From NCBI GenBank assembly GCA_035222895.1, contig JAVYIG010000874.1, positions 124,001-188,000 on the forward strand: a DNA stretch of 64,000 bases, read 5' to 3'. Of this stretch, positions 1 through 11,400 are shown one piece after another. How positions within the stretch are numbered: position 1 is the stretch's first letter; each line of letters opens with the position of its first letter. Position numbers and translations under genes: made by a program. The notes under the pieces are model-generated. The model did no database searches. It was not told where the DNA came from and worked only from the letters and a program-made list of their open reading frames with translations. The stretch comes from Strongylocentrotus droebachiensis (Eukaryota > Echinodermata > Echinoidea > Camarodonta > Strongylocentrotidae).

Positions 1-225
1 ACTTACACTAATGCTCTTCGTAGACCCCTCCACATTTCCCCATGAGTTTGTTGTTTTAGTTCTCAATCTGTTCATCTGTTCACCATTCTCTGTAATTTTT
101 TTTAGCAAATCTGAAATCAATGAAAGTATCTATGACAAAGATAAGAACATTTTGTAGAATATGAATGAATAAATGAATGAATGATAATACAATATTTGAT
201 AAAGATAAGAACATTTTAAATAATT
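1..225. repeat. Diverged paralogous copy of the flank left of the minisatellite
   Basis: This stretch aligns with 35845-36076, which lies about 850 bp downstream of the stop codon of the IL-1-like gene in unit 1. The match has many substitutions and small gaps, about 90% identity by eye. By contrast, everything right of the minisatellite is nearly identical between units. The likely reading is that this is the tail end of an older repeat unit whose gene would lie upstream of the window. No gene is seen in it. Confidence 0.75.
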
Positions 226-367
226 AGACGTAATATACAAGTGTGTAGAAGGTAATACACAAGTGTGTAGAAGGTAATATACAAGTGTGTAGAAGGTAAT
301 ATACAAGTGTGTAGAAGGTTATATACAAGTATGGAGAAGGTAAAATACAAGTATGGAGAAGGTAATA

Positions 368-1664
368 TGTGACCCGGCACCACAAAACCAACAAAAAGTC
401 GCAACCAGCGATTCTCCGTAATCAGCTAAAATGTCAATTTAGGTGAAAAAAAATAGATTTTTGTTTTTTTGCATTTTCTGAAAGAGTGGTCTTTTCTGTA
501 CCTAGTATCAAAATTTGGAAGTCTAAAACATAGTAGAAGATGTGTTTTAAACGGTTTTTCTAGACCAGTTTTTTTCGCACAGCCTTCGGTCTCTTCCAAA
601 ATTTGATCACTTTTCGCGAGCGAAATTATCGTAGTCCGGAAATGGTCGGTCGTTGCTAACGGGTCGTGCTACGCGGGCTGTGATTGGTCCGTTATAGCAA
701 TCAGTGCGGCGCGCCATTTTGTTGTATCCGCTTTCACATCCGAGTTCCAGATTTGCGTTCGTCTTATATTCTCCGTTAACGACTTCGAGTAGCTTGATTG
801 TACATCACATATCTAGAATTTGTTGATCAAGAGTAAGAACATTATTATATGTTATACATTTGAGAGTGACAAGTTGCGAAAAAGTCTACAACGTCGCTAC
901 AATGCCAGGTTTTGTACGTGAGCAGAGCCGTGGGATGGTACCGGGGTGCACCAACGCAGATGCCCGGGTAGCTCGGGCGGTCAACGAAGCGATGATGCGG
1001 GGGGCTAGCTGCGGGGGATCAGGCCAACCTTACAGCTTTGCTTACTGAACACTTCGGGCAAGACAGCGACGAGAGAATTCCTGATAATGTGGTTACAAAT
1101 AATTGCCCAGATGTATACAAAACAAGATAGGTGACAAGCAGTGTTATGTAAGGGGGAAAAAAAAGACTCCGGGTCCACCATGAATAGGCATTGTCTAGTG
1201 CAGGTGTCTCGGCACTATGTTGCAGTTCACTTAATCTGTCCAATTACAACTCTATACATTTACAACATAAATAACTTTTGAACGACTTAAGTCCACACAT
1301 TGAAACCTCAGAAACATAATGAACAGACTATGTTTGACCATCAGGCCAAATTTCAGCCTAATCTGAAAATCTCTTCATAGTGGTTGCTATGGCCTTTTGA
1401 TTCACCCTTCTATTGATTTCCCTGTGGTTTGCTTGCTCCGCATGCTTGAATAGCCCCAAACTTTAAAGCTCTCTTTCTCACAATTTAATACCAGTAACCT
1501 CCCTCACCAGCTCTTTTCATTCACTAAATTGAAAGGGTTAGGAAGCTTCAATTTTGACAAGTAATATACCATTTTAATGAGGAGAACTTCGTCTTTCATA
1601 ATCAGATGAAATCAGGAAAATCATTTTTTGCGACTTTTTGGTGGTTTTGTGGTGCCGGGTCACA
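368..1664. mobile_element. 1.3-kb DNA transposon with 37-bp terminal inverted repeats
   Basis: The ends are inverted repeats of 37 bp with one mismatch, 368-404 and 1628-1664, beginning TGTGACCCGGCACCACAAAA. The element is flanked by TA on both sides, and removing it restores an intact minisatellite monomer, as for a Tc1/mariner-like insertion. Its interior has a CpG-richer stretch (about 600-790, with an ATTGG CCAAT-type box near 684) followed by a short reading frame with ATG at 902 and VPGCTN near its start. A second short frame ends in PDVYKTR. I read these as remnants of a transposase gene with its middle deleted. The superfamily is uncertain. Confidence 0.85.
860..1129 (+). pseudogene. 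Possible internally deleted transposase remnant inside the TIR element
   Basis: One frame runs from 860 to 1048, with a more natural start at 902 (MPGFVREQSRGMVPGCTN). A different frame over about 1030-1129 reads LLTEHFGQDSDERIPDN and ends at a TAG at 1127-1129. The region is clearly more GC-rich than its surroundings. The two pieces may be the beginning and end of a transposase whose middle is missing, making the element non-autonomous. I do not recognise a catalytic motif. Confidence 0.3.
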
Positions 1665-2944
1665 TATACAAGTGTGTAGAAGGTAATATACAAGTGTGTA
1701 GAAAGTAATATACAAGTATGGAGAAGGTAATATACAAGTGTGTAGAAAGTAATATACAAGTGTGTATAAGGTAATATTCAAGTGTGTAGAAGGTAATATA
1801 CAAGTGTGTAGAAGGTAATATACAAGTATGGAGAAGGTAATAAACAAGTGTGAAGAAGGTAATATACAAGTGTGTAGAAGGTAATATACAAGTGTGTAGA
1901 AGGTAATATACAGTGTGTAAAAGGTAATATACAAATGTGTAGAAGGTAATATACAAGTGTGTAGAAGGTGATATACAAGTGTGTAGAAGGTAATATACAA
2001 ATGTGTAGAAAGTAATATACAAATGTGTAGAAGGTAATATATAAGTGTGTAGAAGGTAATAAACAAGTGTGTAGAAGGTAATATACAAGTGTGTAGAAGG
2101 TAATATACAAGTGTGTAGAAGGTAATATACAAGTTTGTAGATGGTAATATACAAGTGTGTAGAAAGTAATATACAAGTGTGTAGAAGGTAATATACAAGT
2201 GTGTAGAAGGTAATATACAAGTTTGTAGAAGGTAATATACAAGTTTGAAGATGGTAATATACAAGTGTGTAGAAAGTAATATACAAATGTGTAGAAGATA
2301 ATTTACAAGTGTGTAGAGAAGGTAATATACAAGTGTGTAGAAGGTAATATACAAGTGTGTAGAAGGTAATATACAAGTGTGTAGAGAAGGTAATATACAA
2401 GTGTGTAGAAGGTAATATACAAGTGTGTAGAAGGTAATATACAAGTGTGTAGAAGGTAATATACAAGTGTGTAGAAGGTAATATACAAGTGTGTAGAAGG
2501 TAATTTACAAGTGTGTAGAAGGTAATTTACAAGTGTGTAGAGAAGGTCATATACAAGTGTGTAGAAGGTAATATACAAGTGTGTAAAAGGTAATATACAA
2601 GTGTGTAGAAGGTAATATACAAGTGTGTAGAAGGTAATTTACAAGTGTGTAGAGAAGGTAATATACAAGTGTGTAGAAGGTAATATACAAGTGTGTAGAA
2701 GGTAATATACAAGTGTGTAGAAGGTAATTTACAAGTGTGTAGAGAAGGTAATATACAAGTGTGTAGAAGGTAATATACAAGTGTGTAGAAGGTAATATAC
2801 AAGTGTGTAGAAGGTAATATACAAGTGTGTAGAAGGTAATATACAAGTGTGTAGAAGGTAAATTAAGAATGCCACTCCCAGGTCAATGCGTTAGAAGAAA
2901 AAATACTGCGCATGACTAGCTTTAGGATTGTACAATTGCACTTG

Positions 2945-3319
2945 TTAAAGATAAAGGTGAGTTATGGTCATCCAATTGCATTGTGAAAGAAAAAGTTGAT
3001 CATGTAGCATATAAGTATTGGTGTGTACTGCAAAGTTCTAAGGTCATCAAAATATAAATATAAATTTGGCCCAGTCTTGGTAAAGTAACAAGCACTGTAC
3101 ACAGAAAGACGAATATGGGATTACACAAATGGTGTCGGGGTTACTAACCTTAATTTCCTAATCTGTTTATGCTCATTACTCAGCCAGTATACATTTTCTA
3201 CCAAAATTGTTTGGCAAATGACATTTATTTGTATTCTTGAACATTCAGTGAAAGTTTCGTTTGATTCTGTGAGAATTCTTTTTTTTTTTTTTTTTACCAG
3301 AACCCACCTTTATCTTTAA
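2945..3319. mobile_element. TTAA-flanked MITE, family A, copy 1
   Basis: Inverted ends AGATAAAGGTGAGTTATGG and its near complement are bounded by TTAA at 2945-2948 and 3316-3319. Copies of the same family lie at 12658-13052, 19887-20281 and 26889-27276. The TTAA target is typical of piggyBac-type or other TTAA-targeting transposases. No coding capacity is seen. Confidence 0.85.
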
Positions 3320-5270
3320 AAGTTACGAAAGTGATATCAAACTAGACTTAAAATGTACATATGAAATAAACATCGGAAGAATACTTAAAAAATGTCACAG
3401 TGTCATCACTCACTCTTTCTGTCAAATATATTCAAGAAAAGCACTTAACTTTGATTACGTGAATTGATGAAATAAATGTGGTGGCCTTTTTTGTGTTAAA
3501 CGTTCAGTTGTTGCGTTTGTTTTATTGATAGGTAAAAACTTAACTTAATGAAGTTATGGTGTTTTTTTGAGAGAGACAACTACGTCAGGCAACCAGGGGG
3601 ATTAGTTAAAGATTATATGATGAATTGTCTACATGCGAACCTTTTACATGATACGTCTGGCATCATCATGTCTGTGGGTCCATGACCGACTTTAATATAT
3701 AAAAAGTGAACAATCGTCAGCCTACCAGGGCCCTGCTTCCTCAAACGTATACCAATATAAAATTACAATAATTTGTATACGCTACTGAAATCGTGGCATT
3801 CGATTGTCATAAAGCAAAATTTGTCATAGGAAGTTAGCATTTGTTATTGACAAAATGTTTTATGAAACAGGGTTCTGTATTCCGTGACAGTCTGTAGCCT
3901 TCGGCTCTAGAGCAGTATTACACACATTCGTCTTGCACAAAAGTATTAAAGTGAGGGAATGAATTGAATGTGTCAAATGAGATGCATTGCATACGCTTTT
4001 TTCAGAACCAAAGTCAAATACATACACACACACACACACACAAACACACACGTGTTCTTCGATACTTGCCATTTGATATTTGATATGTGTGGCATGATTA
4101 ATTTTGTTAGGGATGTTATCGGAATCTACAAAGACCGAATTAATAATCGGCCAAATCCCAATTGTTGTTATTCACACATCTCATCAGCATTACTTTGGCG
4201 CAAGTCGATTTTTGCACTCTCTTTAACAATTTTCTCCTGCTCATCCAGGCGTGAACACATACCACACACAACTGATACCAAATGATTTGGGATAAAACAT
4301 TCTTTTATAAGATGTATACTAACTTACTGTTCACAGATGATTTTTATAATATTTAGCAATTTTCTAGATGTAACCTGTGTTTTTTTTACTCACACTGTAG
4401 AGTAGTTTGCGGTCAAAGTTGGATGTCCCTTTAATGCACAGGTCAATAAATAAATAACACGCTTCTACTATGTACAGTCCTTCTCCAATTCATGTAATTA
4501 TATTGAAATGGATAACTTTAAGATTTGTCAGCATCTTTATATAAAAAATAAAACAAATCATTTTTTAAATCATTTTAATTTAAAAAGTTTTCGGAGACAA
4601 GTAAAATAATACAGACAGGAACATGCAAATCAATCTAGACTATAGAAATGTGTTTGGCATTGATATTAAAGTAATTAACACACTTATATCTAAAACTTGG
4701 AAAATAGTTGTTTAATATCATTCCAAACCATTTATTCATCCAAATCCATCTTTAGTTGTTCAAATCTTCATCCATTCATTTGTTTATTTGTTAATTTGTT
4801 TGTTATTTCTATTCATTCGAATTTTTTTCAGGTGAAAAAAATGTCTAAATAATCTTTAAATCAAGTTCATGTATAATTTAATCTACAACCCAGCGTAAGA
4901 ACCACTGTAGCACATAATACTTTAATTACAAAAGTTAAATATCTATCAATCGATTCAAGGTAACCAATTCAATCAAATTAACTCTTCCATAAGTCCCAAA
5001 TTCATGACTATGCCTTTGTGAAGCGATTTGATACGAATGCTTTCATTCACCTGTTACAAATAATGTACCCAACAAGTTGAAACATTGTCATAGCATCTCT
5101 TTTTATAAAAGGATTGTTTTTGTAAATGGTTTATTCTTGAAAGATTAAGTTTTATATTCTCAGAACTTTAGCTTGATTCATCTTAAGGGTCACAAAAATT
5201 ACAATTATTTTATTAAATTACATAAGAAGAATTAGTCCAAGTCTATAGGCGACAGTGTATATATGTATCT
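3320..5270. other. Gene-free AT-rich stretch
   Basis: I see no supportable gene. It contains a (CA)n microsatellite at about 4020-4052, with short chance frames on both strands, and simple T- and A-rich tracts. The matching stretch in unit 2 has a longer (CA)n. Confidence 0.6.
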
Positions 5271-5271
5271 A

Positions 5272-5640
5272 TTACATATATTTTACGAAAGGCGTCATTA
5301 GAGGGACATTTGGAGTGAAAATTTTAGTCATTAAGTAGACATTGTCATTAGGAGGACAATATAGTGTCCTGTTAACGTTTGTTACGGTTTATTTCTCATA
5401 GAAGGCCCAATTTGTTTATATATCTCTCTATATATATGTAATTACAATAAAAGCGTCATTGGAGGGACATTTGGAGTGAAAAAATGTGTCATTAAGTAGA
5501 CATTAGGGTTAGAGTTAGAGTTAGGGTTAGGGTTAGGGTTAAGGTTAGGTTTAGGGTTAAGTTTTAGGGTTAGGGTTAGGATTTTTATGATGTCCACTTA
5601 ATGTACCATGTAGGGTTATATATATATATATATATATATA
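5272..5640. repeat. Short duplicated repeat with a telomere-like tract
   Basis: A block reading GTCATTAGAGGGACATTTGG at about 5294 recurs at about 5452, a period near 158 bp. It continues into a degenerate (TTAGGG)n tract at 5503-5580. The tract is bracketed by the inverted pair 5490-5503 and 5590-5603 (13 of 14 bases pair). A reversed piece of the same repeat lies at about 9630-9665, so this looks like an interspersed MITE-like family. An AT dinucleotide run follows at 5619-5640. Confidence 0.6.
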
Positions 5641-7870
5641 CATTTCAATATATAACTAGTTCATTCAACGTTACTTAAGCCTATTCGTGTTTGATTATTT
5701 TGTTTTACTACTCTGAGATTAATTGAATATATTCGTACCGTTTTTATTGATGCATTGACATAATATCAGTTTTTGTTTCTATGATTGTGTTTTTCTAATA
5801 TTTCCTACACTTTCTTTGCTTTGTGGTTGCATTTGTATGTTTCCAACCTATTCTTCATGATAATGTATTTTATATTTGCTTATATGTTGTTTTTTTTTAT
5901 TTCATCAATATTGTCATCGGGAATGCAGCCTTGTATGGATATTTTAAAGTCTGAATAAATACACATATAAACACAAATTTGTCATAGTGATTATTGAATA
6001 CATGACTTCTCCGAAAAGATTTGCTGCAAACTATACTTTCCTAATAGAGGGAGAATGAACAAATCACCGTTTAAAGATTCAAGATTTGTTAATACGCTAA
6101 CGATAACAATGGTATTTAATTCATAATAACGAGGTTCAGTTTTTTTTTGCCGGATTTAATTGTTCCCCTAAAATTAGAGGTCACTTGCGTATGACTGTGT
6201 GTTTTTTGTTTTCTAAATTCTGCGAAGCATCTAAGTATATTTGGTATAGGTCACGCAATATTGAATATTTCTCACTTCGTTTTACCATTGACATAAATTA
6301 CATTCCAACCATAATTAACAACTGTCAACTACTCTCAAGAATGCAAAAATATCCGAGAAGTAGCCAGAAGAAAGTGTGAATAAAATTGGGCAAAAATAAG
6401 AAAATAACAATAAAATAAAACATTGCAATTGCTATACGAATGGGCACCTTCAATTATCTGCCTCGCTAACGCCACTTTGATGTAGTGCCGCAAGGAAGAA
6501 GGCACTTGTGAGAAAAACATTTATTACTTCTTTTGTACACGGCAAACGTGAATGTTTTCCGTGCATACGTCACAATCAACTGACCAAAGTGGTGCCCTTC
6601 TTACATTCGCATATTTAGTTCATACAGGTGATTCAGAGGCATATTGTGTGTGATCAAATCTGTACGATGGTTCACTTGGACAGCACCCTCTCCATTTTCA
6701 TGTTATGCTCAATATAAGGTTGTGTACATTCACATTTTATTTGTCAACTTGTCAACGAAATATTGCATACTATACTCGGGTAACAATGCATGACTTAAAT
6801 TGATTTAGTACCTTTTGGAACCGAAATTATTTTAAATGCCATTTATAAACTTCTCTTTTGGAAATTCAGCTCTTTGGAAGTGTCAGTGTATGAGGCTACT
6901 GATAATGTGTAGGTAATATGGCTTTCGTGATAATTTGGCATGAACACAGTACTTTAGCAGAAAATATGCTTCTACTAATTATCGTTTTTTATGTATGAAA
7001 AACGGACATTTTCCGTAAAAAGTACACATATCTCACGTATTCGCGCAACTCCGGTCACAAACGATGCATCCTCGTTGCAATGTAATTGACACATGAACTT
7101 AGATGTATGGGAGCATAAACAAAATTACCCGGTGATTTTCACTTTGCCCTGGGTTCCCCTACATTAATGCAAACATTTAAAAAAAATAAAAAATGGGTGT
7201 AGTACCTTTTGGAACCAAGCTCTGCATTTGATCCAGTTGTTATCAATTTATCCATTTTTTATTTATTTGTTTGATATTATTTTATTTCTGCATTTTTCCA
7301 AATATAATATAACTGAATAACAAAGAACATATAAATGTAAGGTATAATACATCATATACAAACAATAATTTCTTCATGTCAAAATGGTTTTTTTACATAT
7401 TATTACAAGAAAATTTACATACAATAAAGAAACTTAATATTTCCATAACATATTATCATAAATTTAAAGTATTATCCAAACTATTCAGTTGGAAAAGTGC
7501 AGGAGACCGCAATCATAAGCAAAGCTTGACAAGGATGGCGGCCTCGAAAAACAAAACAAAAACATAAAATCTTAAGGTAAAACTTAAAATGAAAAAGTGT
7601 TTAAACGATCTTTATATCAGACCCACGGTTTAATTTTAAAAATCTCTCTGAATAATCGCTTAAATACTTCTTTAACAACATAGATATTGCTAAAATAATG
7701 AAATATACTATCTTTGTATTATTGTTTCTCTTTTCTTCCCCATGTCTTAGAAATTGATAATGTCTGTCGTTAAAAACCTAATAACAAGTATTTTAAAAGG
7801 TTTTGTAAGAATGAATGAAGGGGAATTAATTTCAAGATTAGATAGTAAATTATGTCTGTGTGTTTTTTTA
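5640..7870. repeat. Module X, copy 1 (upstream of first exon 1a)
   Basis: This aligns in blocks with 9690-11400 (X2), and its first part aligns with 21730-22260 (X3). Shared blocks include the one around TTAAGCCTATTCGTGTTTGA, the one around GAATGCAGCCTTGTATGG and the one around GGACAGCACCCTCTCCAT. X1 and X3 each precede a copy of the first exon, so the module probably carries the upstream region of the gene. No gene is seen inside it. Confidence 0.7.
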
Positions 7871-8039
7871 TCCGGTGACTGAAATAGTTTGCTCTGAATA
7901 GGTCAGTACTGGAGTCAAATTTAAATAAAAATAAGAGGAAACATCAATGCATACATGAATCAATTTCTGTAACGCAGTATGCCAGAGTACAAAGGTTAAC
8001 TCCGTTTACATTAAGTTTCATTGCTTGCCTGTGGGGGTG

Positions 8040-8676
8040 GGAGGGGGTTGAGGAAAAGGGGAGTGAAAAAAAGTGTAATTGGTAGGAGGAGAGAGAGAGA
8101 AAGAGAGAGAGAGAGAGATATTTAAAAAAAATACAGAGAAAGCGGGGAACATAGAAAGTTAAATAAGACAAGAAAGAGAGAGGGAGAAAGGGGGACAAGC
8201 AGACATAACAATATAAAGGAAGAGAGAGAGAGAGAGAGAGAAAGATAAAAGGGGAGAGAGACAAAATAAAAAGGTGTGATTGCTAGGTGGTAGTTGGAGG
8301 GAGACAGAAAAAATCATAGAGAAAATACGAAAGGAAGAAGAGATGGGAAGAGGAGAGAACGAGAGAACTGATAAAATAACGAGATGAGAAAGGAATACAA
8401 GAGCGAAATAGCTAATGGGAGAGAGAGAGAGGGGAAAGGGGAGAAGGGGTGGGGGAGGGTCCGGGAAAATAACAGACGTGCTACAAAGACATGCAGTAAA
8501 AAAAATAGAAAAACAGCAATGGATTTATATAATAGAAGAAAACAAATAAGAGAAGAAGTGATAGAGCAGCTGGGAGAGAGAGAGACGGAGAGAGACAGAG
8601 AGACAGAGAGAAAGAGACTTTTTTTAAAAGAGCAAGAGAGGAAATGCGTCGATAGCTAGAAAGGCTCGCACTATTT
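8040..8676. repeat. Polypurine (GA-rich) tract upstream of exon 1a
   Basis: About 640 bp are overwhelmingly purine on the + strand, with several (GA)n runs at 8090-8118, 8221-8242 and 8573-8615. It yields low-complexity frames on both strands (Arg/Glu-rich on +, Ser/Leu-rich on -), which I do not regard as genes. It ends directly before the exon 1a leader. No comparable tract precedes exon 1b. Confidence 0.85.
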
Positions 8677-8719
8677 TATCTTCGACTTCCAAAATCAGAG
8701 CGTAGAAGCATAATTCACT
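8677..8719 (+). promoter_or_regulatory. Conserved 5' leader of exon 1a
   Basis: The 43 bases before the start codon match the 43 bases before exon 1b (22497-22539) with only a few changes. The start sits in a good eukaryotic context (TCACTATGG, A at -3 and G at +4). No TATA box is evident. Confidence 0.5.
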
Positions 8720-9010
8720 ATGGGGGGAAAAGCATCGAAAAAGCGAAGTGCGGGATCTACAACCCGGCAGTCGGGGGTCGCTCCCAAAGTGGAACCGTTA
8801 GCGTCGGGTGATCAAAGTCAAGCTGGGCAGTCCACCAAGCCAGAGAGAGTTGATTCAAACACGCGTGGAGATTACACTGAGGGTTCCGAAGCTTCGACGC
8901 AGACAGAGCCGAAAGAAGTGGTCAAGGCGAGTAACGCACACGAGGAAGCCGCGGTTACAACCGCAACAGAGAAGAAGACGCCCTGTGAACCTCATGATGG
9001 TGAAGAGATG
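8720..9010 (+). CDS. Alternative first exon 1a, N-myristoylated N-terminus
   Basis: This encodes 97 residues starting MGGKASKK: Gly2, Ser6 and a Lys pair, a textbook N-myristoylation signal with a basic membrane patch. The rest is rich in Ser, Thr, Glu and Gln and probably disordered. The exon ends at a GTAAGT donor in phase 0. The frame stays open for 28 more codons to 9097, but that stretch is where the two paralogous first exons differ most in amino acids, so it is probably intron. It is homologous to exon 1b, 13.8 kb downstream. Spliced to exon 2 at 25991 it would give a 410-residue protein. Alternatively it is the surviving head of a decayed gene copy, since relics of exons 3-4 follow at 14.7 kb. 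Whether it is transcribed cannot be told from the sequence. Confidence 0.6.
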
Positions 9011-9640
9011 GTAAGTGGTAGGTCGACGAGTTTTAATTCTGTTAAGTCAGCACAAACATATTTCTCCTATGAACAGAGGAATACGCGGTGTAGGTGACCG
9101 CAACACGGCGGTAATCACCCCGGTAAAGTGCTGTTAAAACCGTAAGTGACCGGGAAGACCTTGTTTTCCTTCAATGCATGATGACCAATAACGGTAGAGT
9201 TTGTTTGTTTTCTTGTTTTATTGTCTGTTTGTTTAGATAGCCTGTGTATGTTTGTAAGTAAGCAATCAAGAAACAGTAGTTGTGTGGAGTAATAACACCG
9301 CGGTAAGAACCGCGGTGAATAGCTAAAGGCTCGAAGTTACAACCGAAACAAGTGAAGAGGGGGTGGTTTGTGATAGCGTTGAAAGTGTAATAGATATATT
9401 TCAATCTCTGTATTCACCAATAGCGATGAATACCTATAAATATATATACTCATATATTTATATCGCCCCCCACCCCTACCCTCACAGCCTCTCCATTGAC
9501 GCTTTAGACTGGTAAGTAGAGTGCCTTTCCAAAGCTTCCAAAAGCGAGAGTATTTTAAACCCAACTTTTACCTTAAAGGGACTTGGTAACATTGTTCAGA
9601 CTAGAGATAGTGGTGCTAAGGTAGTGAATGTCCCTCTAAT
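9011..9640. other. Intron start after exon 1a, conserved with the intron after exon 1b
   Basis: The sequence after the donor aligns with 22843-23380. It holds repeated CGGTAA/ACCG motifs and a perfect 9-bp stem hairpin (9296-9317). No separate gene is seen; reading frames here are not conserved between the paralogs. Confidence 0.55.
9296..9317. promoter_or_regulatory. GC-rich hairpin CACCGCGGT-AAGA-ACCGCGGTG
   Basis: A perfect 9-bp stem with an AAGA loop lies 285 bp into the intron after exon 1a. The paralogous site after exon 1b (23126-23147) reads CACTGCGGT-AAGA-ACCGCAGTG, a paired change on both arms that keeps the stem. Its function is unknown. Confidence 0.5.
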
Positions 9641-9689
9641 GATGCCTTTAGTAAAATATATGTAATATATATACGTATATATATACGTA

Positions 9690-11400
9690 TAAATACATTT
9701 CAATATAAAACTAGTTCTGTCAACGTTATTTAAGCCTATTTGTGTTTGATTATTTTGTTTTCGCTACTTTGAGATTAATTGAATATATTCGTACCGTTTT
9801 TATTGATGCATTGACATAGTATCAGTTTTTGTTTCTATGATGATGTTTTTTTAATATTTTCTACATTTTATATGCTTTGTCGTTGCATTTGTATGTTTCC
9901 AAGCTATTCTTCATGATAATTTATATTATATTTGCTTATCTGTTTGTTTATAATTTCATCAATACTGTCATCGGGAATGCAGCCTTGTATGGATATTAAA
10001 ATCTTTGAATAAATACACATATAAAGACAAATTTGTAACAGTGATTATTGAATACAAGTATTGCTGCAAACTATACTTTCCGAAAAGAGGGAGAAGAAAC
10101 GAATCACCGTTTAAAGATTCAAGATTTGTTAATACTCTACCGATAACAATGGTATGGAATTTATAGTAACTGGGTTTAGGTTTTTTTCCAGAGTTATTCG
10201 TGCCCCGAAAATGAGAGGTTTAAGTAGATTGTGTATGTGTGTTTTTGTTTTCTAAATCTTACGCAGCGTGTAAATACATTTGGTATTGGTCACGCAATTT
10301 GGAGTATTCTCACTTCGTTTTACAATTGACTTTAAAGGACAATCCTACCATAATTAAACAAGTATAATAATCAGTATCAATAGCATGGGCAAATTTTTGA
10401 CATTTTTTAAAACTCTGATCGTGCATGATAGTAAGTTTTAATATGTTCTTTGTTTTGTGTTCTGTTCTTTTGTTCTCGTTTTTCTGTATGTGTGTTTTTA
10501 GGGGTAGGCTTTTATATATTAAAAGAACTTCCCTCCTTTCTGCCTATCCCAAATGCTCTTATAAATTGCCATTGTATTTGTTGTCACTTTCTTTCTTTTT
10601 TGTTATAACTCCATTCTGTATCTGTATGTTTTAAATGTTTTTATGAAGAGTGTTGAATAAACTTTGAATTGAAACTTTGAATTGAATAATTAACAACTGC
10701 TCTCAAGAATGCAAAAATATCCGACAAGTAGACAGGTACATTTTTTAATAAAATTGGAAAAAACTATTACAAAATAAAGATTAACAAATTGCAATTGCTA
10801 TACGAATGGGCATTTTAGATTGGCTGCTTCGCTAACGTCACTTCAATTGTAGTGCCGAACAACTTTGCCATTAATTATCATCGCAAAACATTACTGAAAT
10901 GCTATGTTCATCAATACGTATCTAACACAGTTAGGGTCTCTTTTTTAGGGGTCGAATAATATTCGATACACAATACATTTTAGTAGTGCCCCCAAGGAAG
11001 ATGGCACTTCTGAGAAAAACATATTCATACTTTTTTACACAGCAAATGGGAATAACAAATTGCTCATCTAAGATTCGCATATTTAGTTCATATAGACCCT
11101 GTTCCGATGATGCGGAGGCATAATGTGTATAATAATCAAATCTATGTGATGATTCAGTTGGACAGCGCCCTCTCCATCGTCATGTTATCAATTTAATGTC
11201 ATGTTGTGTACATGTGGAGTTTTCGTGTGAGACAAATAATGTACATTTACATAAAATGGGTCATTTAATTGTATTAATATTTCTCTCTTCTCTCCCGTAT
11301 CTTAGAAATTAATTTAATGTCTATCGTTGAAAACCTAATAACAATTAATCTAAAAGGCTTTGTAAAAAGGAGGGATGTAGGAAATAATTTCGGGGAGCGA
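9690..11400. repeat. Module X, copy 2
   Basis: Second copy of the X module, about 80-85% similar to X1 by eye. It is interrupted by a 328-bp LINE-tail insertion at 10358-10685 and by another extra stretch at about 10870-10985. No first exon follows it, which suggests loss or an incomplete duplication. Confidence 0.65.
10358..10685 (+). mobile_element. 5'-truncated LINE or SINE 3' end
   Basis: Compared with X1, 328 extra bases lie between duplicated ATAATTAA target sites at 10350-10357 and 10686-10693. The insert ends in AATAAACTTTGAATTGA followed by a second copy of ACTTTGAATTGA, the kind of short repeated tail seen at LINE 3' ends. The 69-residue frame inside is probably meaningless. Confidence 0.7.

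Larger units (their letters stand above)
226..2860. repeat. 22-bp minisatellite, array 1 (split by a transposon)
   Basis: The repeat unit is GTGTGTAGAAGGTAATATAC plus AA, 22 bp. It occupies 226-367 and 1667-2860, on either side of an inserted TIR element. Variants include 24-bp monomers with an extra GA (for example near 2313, 2538, 2652 and 2742). The 22-mer has no stop codon in the minus-strand frames, so it gives long spurious reading frames rich in Tyr, Leu, Thr and His. The array marks the left border of the 34-kb unit. Confidence 0.95.

Noticed and set aside
1602-2846. Minus-strand reading frames of up to 280 residues rich in Tyr, Leu, Thr and His
   Set aside because: They are translations of the 22-bp minisatellite, open in all three minus frames because the monomer has no stop codon there.
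8384-8659. 91-residue Arg/Glu-rich frame before exon 1a
   Set aside because: It is a by-product of the polypurine tract, and the opposite strand gives an equally long Ser/Leu frame.
9011-9097. Extension of exon 1a as a single-exon 125-residue protein
   Set aside because: The stretch after the GTAAGT changes many residues between paralogs, as expected for intron, whereas the spliced frame joins exon 2 in phase.
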